Source: Arachis hypogaea (taxonomy: Eukaryota > Streptophyta > Magnoliopsida > Fabales > Fabaceae). From it: a DNA stretch of 64,000 nucleotides. The stretch covers positions 100,481,363 through 100,545,362 of the forward strand of contig NC_092046.1 in the NCBI RefSeq assembly GCF_003086295.3, in the 5' to 3' direction. Both the position numbers and the translations under genes were made by a program. The stretch's first letter is position 1. Each line of letters starts with the position of its first letter. Shown here piece after piece: positions 34,949-45,134 of this stretch. A model generated the notes under the pieces. The model did no database searches. It was not told where the DNA came from and saw only the letters and a list, made by a program, of their open reading frames with translations.

Positions 34949-37900
34949 TCAGCATTCTTGCTCAACATTGCCTTCAAGATAATGCTTGATTCTCTGTCCA
35001 TTAACAATGAACTTCTTATTAGAATCAATGTCTTGAAGCTCCACATAGCCATATGGTGACACACTTGTAATCACATATGGTCCCCTCCACCGGGATTTCA
35101 GTTTCCCGGGGAATAGCCTGAGCCTAGAGTTAAACAGCAGAACCTTCTGTCCTGGTTCAAAGACTCTAGATGACAGCTTTCTGTCATGCCACCTTTTTTC
35201 TTTCTCTTTGTAAAGCTTGGCATTTTCGAAAGCAGTGAGTCTGAATTCCTCTAGCTCATTCAGCTGGAGCAATCTTTTTTCTCCAGCTAATTTGGTATCA
35301 AAGTTTAGGAATCTGGTAGCCCAGTAGGCTTTGTGCTCCAGTTCCACGGGCAGATGACAGGCCTTACCATACACAAGCTGGTATGGAGAGGTCCCTATAG
35401 GAGTCTTGAATGCTGTTCTGTAAGCCCACAGAGCATCATCCAAGCTTCTTACCCAATCCTTTCTACGGGTACTTACAGTCCGTTCCAGGATTCTTTTTAG
35501 TTCTCTGTTAGAGACTTTAGCTTGCCCATTTGTCTATGGATAATATGGAGTTGCCACCTTGTGGCTAATTTCATACCGGACCATGGCAGAGTAAAGCTGT
35601 TTGTTGCAGAAGTGGGTACCCCCATCACTGATTAGTACTCTAGGGACACCAAACCTACTGAAGATATGTTTTTGGAGGAACTTCAGCACTGTCTTAGTAT
35701 CATTAGTGGGTGTGGCAATGGCCTCTACCCATTTGGATACATAGTCCATTGCAACTAGAATATAAGTGTTTGAGTATGATGGTGGGAAAGGCCCCATGAA
35801 GTCAATACCCCATACATCAAACAACTCAATCTCCAAGATCTCTTGTTGAGGCATGGCATAACCATGAGACAGATTACCAGCTCTCTTGCAACTGTCACAG
35901 TTACGTACAAACTCTCGGGAGTCTCTATAAAGGGTAGGCCAGTAGAAGCCACATTGGAGGACCTTGGTGGCTGTTCGCTCACCTCCGAAGTGGCCTCCAT
36001 ATTGTGACCCATGGCAATGCCATAAGATCTTCTGTGCTTCTTCTCTAGGCACACACCTTCGGATTTTTCCGTCTGCACATCTCTTAAAGAGATAGGTTTC
36101 ATCCCATAAGTAGTACTTTGCATCAGTAATTAATTTTTTCTTTTGTTGCCTGCTATACTCCTTGGGTATGAACCTTGCAGCTTTATAGTTTGCAATGTCT
36201 GCAAACCATGGTGTTTCCTGAATGGCGAACAAATGCTCATCCGGAAAGGTTTCAGAGATCTCATTAGAAGGAAAGGACGCCCCTTCTACTGGCTCTATCC
36301 GGGACAGATGATCAGCCACTTGGTTTTCTATCCCTTTTCTGTCTCTTATTTCTATATCAAACTCTTGCAGAAGCAACACCCATCTTATGAGCCTGGGTTT
36401 TGAGTCCTGCTTTGTAAGTAGATATTTAAGAGAAGTATGGTCAGTATACACAATCACTTTTGATCCTACTAAGTATGATCTAAACTTGTCAATGGCATAA
36501 ACCACTGCAAGCAATTCTTTTTCTGTGGTTGTGTAATTTTTCTGGGCATCATTTAAAACACGACTAGCATAATAAATGACATGCAGAAGCTTGTCATGTC
36601 TCTGCCTCAATACTGCACCAATGGCATGATCACTAGCATCACACATTAATTCAAATGGTAATGTCCAGTCCGGTACAGAAATAACTGGTGTTGTGACCAG
36701 CTTAGCTTTCAGAGTTTCAAACACCTGCAGACACTCTGTGTTAAACACAAATGGCGTGTCAGCAGCTAGCAGATTACTCAGAGGTTTTGCGATTTTTGAA
36801 AAATCCTTTATAAACCTCCTATAGAATCCTGCATGCCCTAGAAAGCTTCTGATTGCCTTAACATTGGCAGATGGTGGTAATTTTTCCATTACTTCCACTT
36901 TAGCTTGATCCACCTCTATTCCCTTGTTTGAAATTGTATGCCCAAGGACAATCCCTTCAGTCACCATAAAGTGACATTTTTCCTAGTTTAAAACCAGGTT
37001 AGTCTCTTGGCATCTTTTCAGAACTAGTGTCAGGTGATCAAGACAGGAGTTGAATGAGTCTCCATATACTGAGAAGTCATCCATGAAGACTTCTAGAAAT
37101 TTTTCCACCATATTAGAGAAAATAAAGAGCATGCATCTCTGAAAGGTTGCAGGTGCATTACACAAACCAAATGGCATCCTTCTGTAGGCAAATACTCTAG
37201 ATGGACATGTGAATGTTGTTTTCTCTTTATCTTGGGGATTTACTACAATTTGGTTGTAGCCTAAATAGCCATCCAAAAAGCAGTAATAATCATGACCTGC
37301 TAGTCTTTCTAGCATCTAGTCTATGAATGGTAAAGGAAAATGATCCTTTCTGGTGGCTGTATTGAGCCTTCTATACTCAATACACATGCGCAACCCTGTA
37401 ACTGTTCTTGTAGGAACTAGTTCATTTTTTTCATTATGAACCACTGTCATGCCTCCCTTTTCGGGGACAACTTGGACAGGGCTCACCCAGGGGCTATCAG
37501 AAATAGGATAAATAATCCCAGCCTCCAGTAACTTGGTGACCTCTTTCTGCACCACTTCCTTCACGGCTGGATTTAGGCACCTCTGTGGTTGAACCACTAG
37601 CTTAGCATCATCCTCCAATAGGATCTTGTGCATGCATCTAGCTGGGCTTATTCCCTTAAGGTCACTTATAGACCACCCAAGAGCTGTCTTGTGTGTCCTT
37701 AGCACTTGGAGCAGTGCTTCCTCTTCCTGTGGATTTAAAGCAGAGCTTATCATCACTGGAAAAGTGTCACCTTCTCCCAGAAATGCATATTTCAGGGATG
37801 GTGGTAATGGTTTGAGCTCGGGTTTAGGAGGTTTTTTCTCTTCCTGAGGAAGTTTCAGAGGCTCTTTCAATAACTCTGAATCCTCCAGATCAGGCTGAAC

Positions 37901-38085
37901 ATCTTTAAAGATGTCTTCCATCTCTGATTCGAAACTCTCAGCCATGCTGATCTCCTCTACCAAAGAGTCAATAAGATCAACTTTCATACAGTCTTTTGGT
38001 GTGTCTGGATGCTGCATGGCTTTGACAGCATTCAACTTAAACTCATCCTCATTGACTCTCAGGGTTAGTTCCCCCTTTTGGACGT
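34949..38085 (-). pseudogene. pol: E4 pol: end of protease, RT, RNase H, integrase, three nonsense codons
   Basis: These enzymes copy element RNA to DNA and insert it. Minus strand: a linker after protease, RT from about 37560 with the catalytic FMDD near 37080, and RNase H with the word [20 protein letters not shown] near 36510-36570. Integrase follows: a zinc finger of H-H-C-C pattern (36030-35880), first D in WGIDFMGP near 35800, second D in ISDGGTHF near 35620, E in [10 protein letters not shown] near 35500, and a C-terminal domain ending at 34949. Only three stops break it: 37316-37318, 36983-36985 and 35534-35536, all TAG. No frameshift was found. The post-stop hairpin module follows. 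Confidence 0.93.
38081..38085. other. Target site duplication of E5, left copy (gacgt)
   Basis: Repeated at 48838-48842. Joining across it makes the E4 protease frame continuous. Confidence 0.97.
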
Positions 38086-39702
38086 TGATGAGCGGATAAT
38101 TTATACGCTTTGTGGCATTGTTTTTAGTATGTTTTTAGTAGAATCTAGTTACTTTTAGGGATGTTTTTATTAGTTTTTATGTTAAATTCACATTTCTGGA
38201 CTTTACTATGAGTTTGTGTGTTTTTCTATGATTTCAGGTATTTTCTGACTGAAATTGAGGGACTTGAGCAAAAATCAGATTCAGAGGTTGAAGAAGGACT
38301 GCTGATGCTGTTGGATTCTGATCTTCCTGCACTCAAAGTGGATTTTCTGGCGCTCCAGAACTCAAAATGGCGCGCTTCCAATTGTGTTGGAAAGTAGACA
38401 TTCAGGGCTTTCCAGCAATGTATAATACTCCATACTTTGGCCGAGTTTAGACGACATAAAAGGGCATTGAACGCCAGTTCTACGCTGCTGTCTGGAGTTA
38501 AACGCCAGAAACAAGAAACAAGCCAGAGTTGAACGCCAGAAATACGTTACAAACTGGCGTTCAACTCCAAGATTGACCTCTACACGTGTAAAATTTAAGC
38601 TCAGCTCAAGCACACACCAAGTGGGCCCTGGAAGTGGATTTATGCATCAATTACTTACTTCTGTAAACCCTAGTAACTAGTTTAGTATAAATAGGACTTT
38701 TTACTATTGTGTTGGACATCCTGGATTGTATTTTTGATCCTGTGATCACATTTTGGGGGCTGGCCATTCGGCCATGCCTAGACCTTTCACTTATGTATTT
38801 TCAACGGTAGAGTTTCTACACTCCATAGATTAAGGTGTGGAGCTCTGCTGTTCCTCAAAGATTAATGCAAAGTACTACTGTTTTTCTATTCAATTCAACT
38901 TATTCCGCTTCTAAGATATTCATTCGCACTTCAACCTGAATGTGATGAACGTGACAATCATCATCATTCCTTATGAACGCGTGCCTGACAACCACTTCCG
39001 TTCTACCTTAGATTGAATGAGTATCTCTTAGATATCTTAATTAGGATCTTCGTGGTGTAAGCTAGATTGATGGCAGCATTCATGAGAATCCGAAAAGTCT
39101 AAACCTTGTCTGTGGTATTCCGAGTAGGATTCAGGGATTGAATGACTGTGACGAGCTTCAAACTCGCGAGTGCTGGGCGTAGTGACAGACACAAAAGGAG
39201 GGTGAATCCTATTCCAGCATGATCGAGAACCTCAGATGATTAGCCGTGTTGTGACAGAGAATTTGGACCATTTTCACAAGAGGATGGGATGTAGCCATTG
39301 ACAACGGTGATGCCCTTGCATAAAGCCAGCCATGGAAAGGAGTAAGACTGATTGGATGAAGACAGCAGGAAAGCAGAAGTTTAGAGGAACGAACGCATCT
39401 CCATACACTTATCTGAAATTCTCACCAATGATATACATAAGTATTTCTATCCTTAGATTATTATTAATTTTCGAAAACTCCATAACTATTTTATATCCGA
39501 CTGACTGAGATTTACAAGGTGACCATAGCTTGCTTCATACCAACAATCTCCGTGGGATCGACCCTTACTCACGTAAGGTTTATTACTTGGACGACCCAGT
39601 GCACTTGCTGGTTAGTTGTATCGAAGTTGTGATAAAAAGTTGAGATTACAATTAAGCGTACCATGTTGATGGCGCCATTGACGATCACAATTTTGTGCAC
39701 CA
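38086..39702 (+). repeat. E5 5' LTR
   Basis: U3 with palindrome array at 38463-38572, TATAAATA at 38686-38693 (600 bp from the start), the CTTAC-type hairpin near 39567-39580, and a fossil primer-site-like TGGCGCCATTGACG near 39669. Confidence 0.95.
38686..38693 (+). promoter_or_regulatory. E5 LTR TATA box
   Basis: TATAAATA followed by GGAC, downstream of the palindrome array. The same octamer and offset occur in E6 (49804-49811). Confidence 0.65.
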
Positions 39703-39708
39703 AGTTTT

Positions 39709-39914
39709 TGGCGCCATTGCCGGGGATTGTTCGAGTTTTTGGCAAGCTTTTGGTCCGGTAACATCAGTGCCAAATTTTGATCCGGCAACAACACCAAGTT
39801 TTTGGCGCCATTGCCGGGGATTGTTTGAGTTTTCGGCAAGCTTTTGGTCCGGTAACATCAGTGCCAAATTTTGATCCGGTAACAACACAAAGTTTTTGGC
39901 GCCGTTGCCGGGGA
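39709..39914 (+). repeat. Three primer binding sites in a 94-bp tandem repeat (E5)
   Basis: tRNA-Asp-type sites at 39709-39726, 39803-39820 and 39897-39914, exactly 94 bp apart. The first two read CCATTGCC and the third the consensus CCGTTGCC. The first, 6 nt from the LTR, is the one expected to work. Confidence 0.9.
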
Positions 39915-41777
39915 TTATTCGAGTTTGGACAACTGACGGTTCATCTTGTTGCTCAGATTAGGTAATTTTCTTTTTGTTTTATTTTCAAAAATTTTTCAAA
40001 AATCTTTCAAAAATTTCTCCTTTGTTTTCGAAAAAAATTTTAAAATAAAAATGTTTTCAAAAATATATTTCTCTTCAGAATTTTTAAGAATGAATTCTAG
40101 TGTTTCATGAAGCATGTTGAAGCCTGGCTGGCTGTAGAGCCATGTTCTTTTGAACTGAGGTTTTGGCTTAAAATTGAATGAATTACACTCATATTCATGC
40201 TAAAGCTTGGCTCGCTATTAAGCCATGCCTGACCCTTTGATTGGAGCTTTAGACTAAAGAGCATAAGATTCCTGAAATTCATATTAAAAATTTTGGAATC
40301 CTTATTTTTCTTTTTTCAAAATGATTTTCGAAAAGATTAAAAGAAAATACAAAAAAAATCATAAAATCAAAAATCAAAAAAATATTTTGTATTTCTTATT
40401 TGAGTCTTGAGTCAAGTTGAAAGTTTGGTGTCAATTGCATATTCATCTTGCATTTTTCGAAAAATTCATGCATTCATGGTGTTCTTCATGATCTTCAAGT
40501 TGTTCTTGGTAAGTCTTCTTGTTTGATCTTGATGTTTTCTTGTTTTGCATCTTTTCTTGTTTTTCATATGCATTTTTGCATTCATAGTGTCTGAACATGA
40601 AAGATTTCTAAGTTTGGTGTCTTGCATGTTTTCTTTGCATATAAAAATTTTCAAAAATAAGTCTTGATGTTCATCATGACATTCAAAGTGTTCTTGGTGT
40701 TCATCTTGACATTCATAGCATTCTTGCATGCATTCATTGTTTTGATCTAAAATTTCCATGCATTGAGCATTTTTAGTGTTTTTCTCTCTAAAAATAAAAA
40801 TTCAAAAATAAAAAAAATATCTTTCCCTTTTTCTCTCTTAAAATTTCAAAAATTAGATTTGACTTTTTCAAAAATTTTTAAAAATCTAGTTGTTTCTATG
40901 AGTCAAATCAAATTTTCAATTTAAAAATCTTATCTTTTTCAAAATCTTTTTCAAAAATCAAATCTTTTTCATTTTTTTTTCTTTTTTTATTTTTTTATTT
41001 TTGAAAATTATAAAAATATTTTTCAAAAATCTTTTTCTTACTTTTATCTCATATTTCGAAAATAACATCATCAATTAATGTTTTGATTCAAAAATTTCAA
41101 GTTTGTTACTTACTTGTTAAGAAAGATTCAAACTTTAAGTTTTAGAATCATATCTTGTGATTTCTTGTGAATCAAGTCATTAATTGTGATTTTAAAAATC
41201 AAATATTTTTCAAAACCAATTTCAATCATATCTTTTCAAAAATATCTTCTTATCTTATCTTTTTCAAAATTTGATTTTCAAAATATCTTTTCTAACTTCT
41301 TATCTTCTTATCTTTTCAAAATTGATTTTCAAATTTGTTTCAACTAACTAACTAACTCTTTGTTTGTTTCTTATCTTTTTCAAAACTACCTAACTAACTC
41401 TCTCTCTCTAATTTTCGAAAATATCTTCCCCCTTTTTCAAAATTTCTTTTTAATTAACTAATTATTTTAATTTTTGATTTTTTTATTTTCGAAAATTACT
41501 AACCTTTTTCAAAAATTATTTTCGAAAATCACTAACTCTTTTTCAAAAATTATTTTCAAAATTTTCCCTCTCTCATCTTATTCTATTTATTTATTCATCT
41601 ACTAACATCTCCTCACCTCACATCTCTGCTCTCCTCACCCTTGTGTTTCTTTCGTTACATTACATTCTTTGTCCCCTTCCTTTCTTCCACTCACACAGGG
41701 ACTTCTATACTGTGGTATAAAGGATCCCTATTATTATTATTATTATTATTATTTTTCTGTGCCCTCTTCTTTTTCAT
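39915..41777 (+). other. E5 5' leader
   Basis: No gene. It holds two remaining three-way-junction units (40120-40169 and 40200-40252), PPT-like words at 40421 and 40608, and a diverged repeat GTTCATCTTGACATTCATAG (40660-40740). A long run of TTTTTCAAAAATC words (40790-41570) follows, then a short (ATT)n tract (41728-41752) just before the gag start. Confidence 0.75.
40120..40252 (+). other. Three-way-junction RNA units in E5 leader (two left)
   Basis: Unit 1: outer AAGCC/GGCTT, hairpin A TGGCT-GTAG-AGCCA, hairpin B GTTC-TTTT-GAAC, a paired replacement for GTCTAAA/TTTGGAC of E6. Unit 2: outer CTAAAGCT/AGCTTTAG (8 bp) with weaker inner hairpins. The middle unit of E1 and E6 is absent. Confidence 0.65.
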
Positions 41778-44110
41778 ATGAGCAGGAGTAAGGACAAGAA
41801 CATTCTTGTTGAAGTAGATCCAAAACCTGAAAGGACTCTGAAGAGGAAACTAAGAGAAGCTAAATTACAACAATCCAGCAAGCACCTCTCAGAAATTTTC
41901 GAACAGGAAGAGGAGATGGCAGCCGAAAATAATAATAATGCAAGGAGGATGCTTGGTGACTTTACTGCACCTAATTCCAATTTACATGGAAGAAGCATCT
42001 CCATTCCTGCCATTGGAGCAAACAATTTTGAGCTTAAACCTCAATTAGTTTCTCTAATGCAGCAGAACTGCAAGTTTCATGGACTTCCATCTGAAGATCC
42101 TTTTCAGTTCTTAACTGAATTCTTGCAGATATGTGATACTGTTAAGACTAATGGAGTAGATCCTGAAGTCTGTACAGGCTCATGCTTTTCCCTTTTGCTG
42201 TAAGAGACAGAGCTAGAGTATGGTTGGACTCTCAACCTAAGGATAGCCTGAACTCTTGGGATAAGCTGGTCAAGGCTTTCCTAGCCAAGTTCTTTCCTCC
42301 TCAAAAGCTGAGTAAGCTTAGAGTGGATGTTCAGACCTTCAGACAGAAAGAAGGTGAATCCCTCTATGAAGCTTGGGAGAGATGCAAAGGACTGACCAAA
42401 AAGTGTCCTTCTGACATGCTTTCAGAATGGACCATCCTGGATATTTTCTATGATGGTCTATCTGAATTGGCTAAAATGTCATTGGATACTTCTGCAGATG
42501 GATCCATTCACCTAAAGAAAACGCCTGCAGAAGCTCAAGAACTCATTGACATGGTTGCTAATAACCAGTTCATGTACACTTCTGAGAGGAATCCTATGAG
42601 TAATGGGATGCCTATGAAGAAGGGAGTTCTTGAGATTGATACTCTGAATGCCATATTGGCTCAGAACAAAATATTGACTCAGCAAGTCAATATGATTTCT
42701 CAGAGTCTAAATGGAATGCAAGCTGCATCCAACAGTACTCAAGAGGCATCGTCTGAAGAAGAAGCTTATGATCCTGAGAACCCTGCAATAGCAGAGGTGA
42801 ATTACTTAGGTGAACCTTATGGAAACACCTATAATCTATCATGGAGAAATCATCCAAATCTCTCATGGAAGGATCAACAAAAGCCTCAACAAGGCTTTAA
42901 TAATGGTGGAAGATACAGGTTTAGCAATAGCAAGCCTTTTCCATCATCCACTCAGCAACAGACAGAGAACTCTGAACAAAATACCTCTAAATTAGCAAAC
43001 TTAGTCTCTGATCTATCTAAGGCCACTGTAAGTTTCATGAATAAAACAAGGTCATCCATTAGAAATTTGGAGGCACAAGTGGGCCAGCTGAGTAAAAGGA
43101 TCACTGAAATCCCTCCTAGTACTCTCCCAAACAATACAGAAGAAAATCCAAAAGGAGAGTGCAAGGCCATTGAATTGATCACCATGGCCGAACCTGTAAG
43201 GGAGGGAGAGGACATGAATCCCAGTGAGGAAGACCTCCTGGGACGTCCAGTGATCAATAAGGAGCTTCCCTTTGAGGAACCAAAGGAATCTGAGACTCAA
43301 CTAGAGACCATAGAGATTCCATTAAACCTCCTTATGCCATTCATGAGCTCTGATGAGTATTCCTCTTCTGAAGAGAATGAGGATGTCACTAAGGAGCAAG
43401 TCACCAAGTACCTTGGTGCAATCATGAAGCTGAATGCCAAATTATTCGGCATTGAAACTTGGGAAGATGAACCTCCCTTGTTCACCAATGAACTAAGTGA
43501 TCTGGATCAACTGACATTGCCTCAGAAGAAACAGGATCCTAGAAAGTTCTTAATACCTTGTACCATAGGCACCATGATCTTTAAGGCTCTGTGTGACCTT
43601 GGTTCAGGAATAAACCTCATGCCCCTCTCTGTAATAGAGAATCTGGGAATCTTTGGGGTGCAAGCCACTAAAATCTCATTAGAGATGGTAGACAATTCAA
43701 GAAAACAGGCTTATGGACAAGTAGAGGACGTGTTAGTAAAGGTTGAAGGCCTTTACATCCCTACTGATTTCATAGTCCTAGATACTGGGAAGGATGAGGA
43801 TGAATTCATCATCCTTGGAAGACCCCTCCTAGCCACAGCAAGAACTGTGATTGATGTGGACAGAGGAGAATTGATCCTTCAAATAAATAAGGACAACCTT
43901 GTGTTTACAACTCAAGGATCTCTCTCTGTATTCATGGAGAGGAAGCATAAAGAGCTTCTCTCAAAGCAGAGTCAAACAAAGCCCCCACAGTCAAACTCTA
44001 AGTTTGGTGTTGGGAGGCCACAACCAAACTCTAAGTTTGGTGTCAAACCCCCTTATCCAAACTCTAAGTTTGGTGTTGGGAGGTCTCAACAAAGCTCTGC
44101 ACATCTGTGA
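41778..44110 (+). pseudogene. gag-pro: E5 gag-protease with a 2-bp frameshift
   Basis: Starts MSRSKDKNIL and matches E6 gag-pro throughout: gag domain, WRNHPNLSW motif, acidic middle, protease CDLGSGINLMPL near 43600, LGRPLLATARTVIDVD near 43820. Near 42172 the sequence has two extra bases (gtctgtacagg against gtctacagg in E6), which shift the frame after about 131 codons. The downstream part stays open for 600+ codons. The C-terminus has three NSKFGV repeats encoded by the PPT-like DNA word. The inactivation is recent, since nothing else is broken. Confidence 0.92.
43990..44075 (+). repeat. Three copies of CAAACTCTAAGTTTGGTGT at end of gag-pro
   Basis: Spaced 30-36 bp apart and in frame, giving the protein repeat NSKFGV. 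The word matches the motif at the 3' LTR junction. E1 has the three copies within 5070-5165 on the minus strand and E6 at 55220-55305. Confidence 0.85.
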
Positions 44111-44175
44111 GGCTCTATGAGAGCCCACTGTCAAGCTATTGACATTAAAGAAGCGGTTGTTGGGTGGCAACCCAA
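44111..44175 (+). other. Post-stop triple hairpin module (E5)
   Basis: Directly after the gag-pro stop: GGCTC-TATGA-GAGCC, TGTCAA-GCTA-TTGACA (44129-44144), the link TTAAAGAAGCGG, then TTGGG-TGGCAA-CCCAA (44160-44175). Conserved in sequence or in pairing in E1, E2, E3, E4 and E6. Confidence 0.7.
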
Positions 44176-45134
44176 TGTTTATTTATCTAATTTTCATTGT
44201 TTTTCATGTTTTATTAGGTTCATGATCATGTGGAGTCACAAAATAAATATAAAAATTGAAAACGGAATCAAAAATAGCAGAAGAAAAATCACACCCTGGA
44301 GAAAGACCTTACTGGCATTTAAACGCCAGTAAGAAGCATGTTTTGGGCGTTCAACGCCAGAACAGAGCATGGTTCTGGCGCTGAACGCCAGAAATGGGCA
44401 GCATCTGGGCGTTTGAACGCCAAAAATGCACCCTGGAGAAGAGCTGGCGCTGAACGCCCAGAACAAGCATTGTTCTGGCGTTCAACGCCAGAAATAGGCT
44501 ACAAATGGGCGTTCAATGCCCAGAACAAGCACCAATCTGGCGCTGAACGCCCAGAGTTGTGTGCAAAGGCATTTTGCATGCCTAATTGGGTGCAAGGTTG
44601 TAAATCTTTGAACACCTCAGGATCTGTGGACCCCACAGGATCACCTCAGGATCTGTGGACCCCACAGGATCACCTCAGGATCTGTGGACCCCACAGGATC
44701 CCCACCTACCTCCACTCACTTCTTCTCACCCCTCTTTCACACAATCCCATAAACACTCTTCCCCAAAACCCTTCACCAATCACTTCAATCTCTCTTCCCC
44801 ATCACCTCTTCACCACTCACATCCATCCACTCTTCCCCATAAACCTACCTCATAAACTCCACCTACCTTCAAAATTCAAAATCAATTTCCCACCCAAACC
44901 CACCCTAAATGGCTGAACTTACCCCCCTCCCTTCCCTATATATAACCATCCATTCTTCCTCATTTTCACACAACACAACCCTCCTTTCTCTTCTTGGCCG
45001 AAACACACCTCCCCCCTCCTCTCCATATTTTCTTCTTCTTCTTCATCTATTCTTTCTTCTCTTGCTCGAGGGTGAGCAAAATTCTAAGTTTGGTGTGGTA
45101 AAAGCATAAGCTTTTTGTTTTCCCATTACCTTTG
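44176..45134 (+). other. E5 intergenic region with palindromes, tandem hairpins and putative internal promoter
   Basis: 44311-44554: about nine GGCGTTCAACGCC or GGCGCTGAACGCC palindromes. 44620-44702: three 28-bp repeats each holding CTGTGG-ACC-CCACAG. 44937-44945: TATATATAA followed about 25-30 nt later by TCATTTTCACACAACAC, a plausible start site, and a CT-rich leader. 45062-45096: stem-loop TTGCTCG/TGAGCAA and TCTAAGTTTGGTGTGG, then the ORF2 start. No ORF in this stretch looks genuine. Confidence 0.65.

Noticed and set aside
39612..39888. Minus-strand ORFs across the primer-site repeats
   Set aside because: Repetitive peptides created by the 94-bp repeat; wrong strand and no domain.
44311..44554. 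CRISPR-like array
   Set aside because: Palindromic repeats are short, irregularly spaced and variable, in a plant retrotransposon, with no cas genes.
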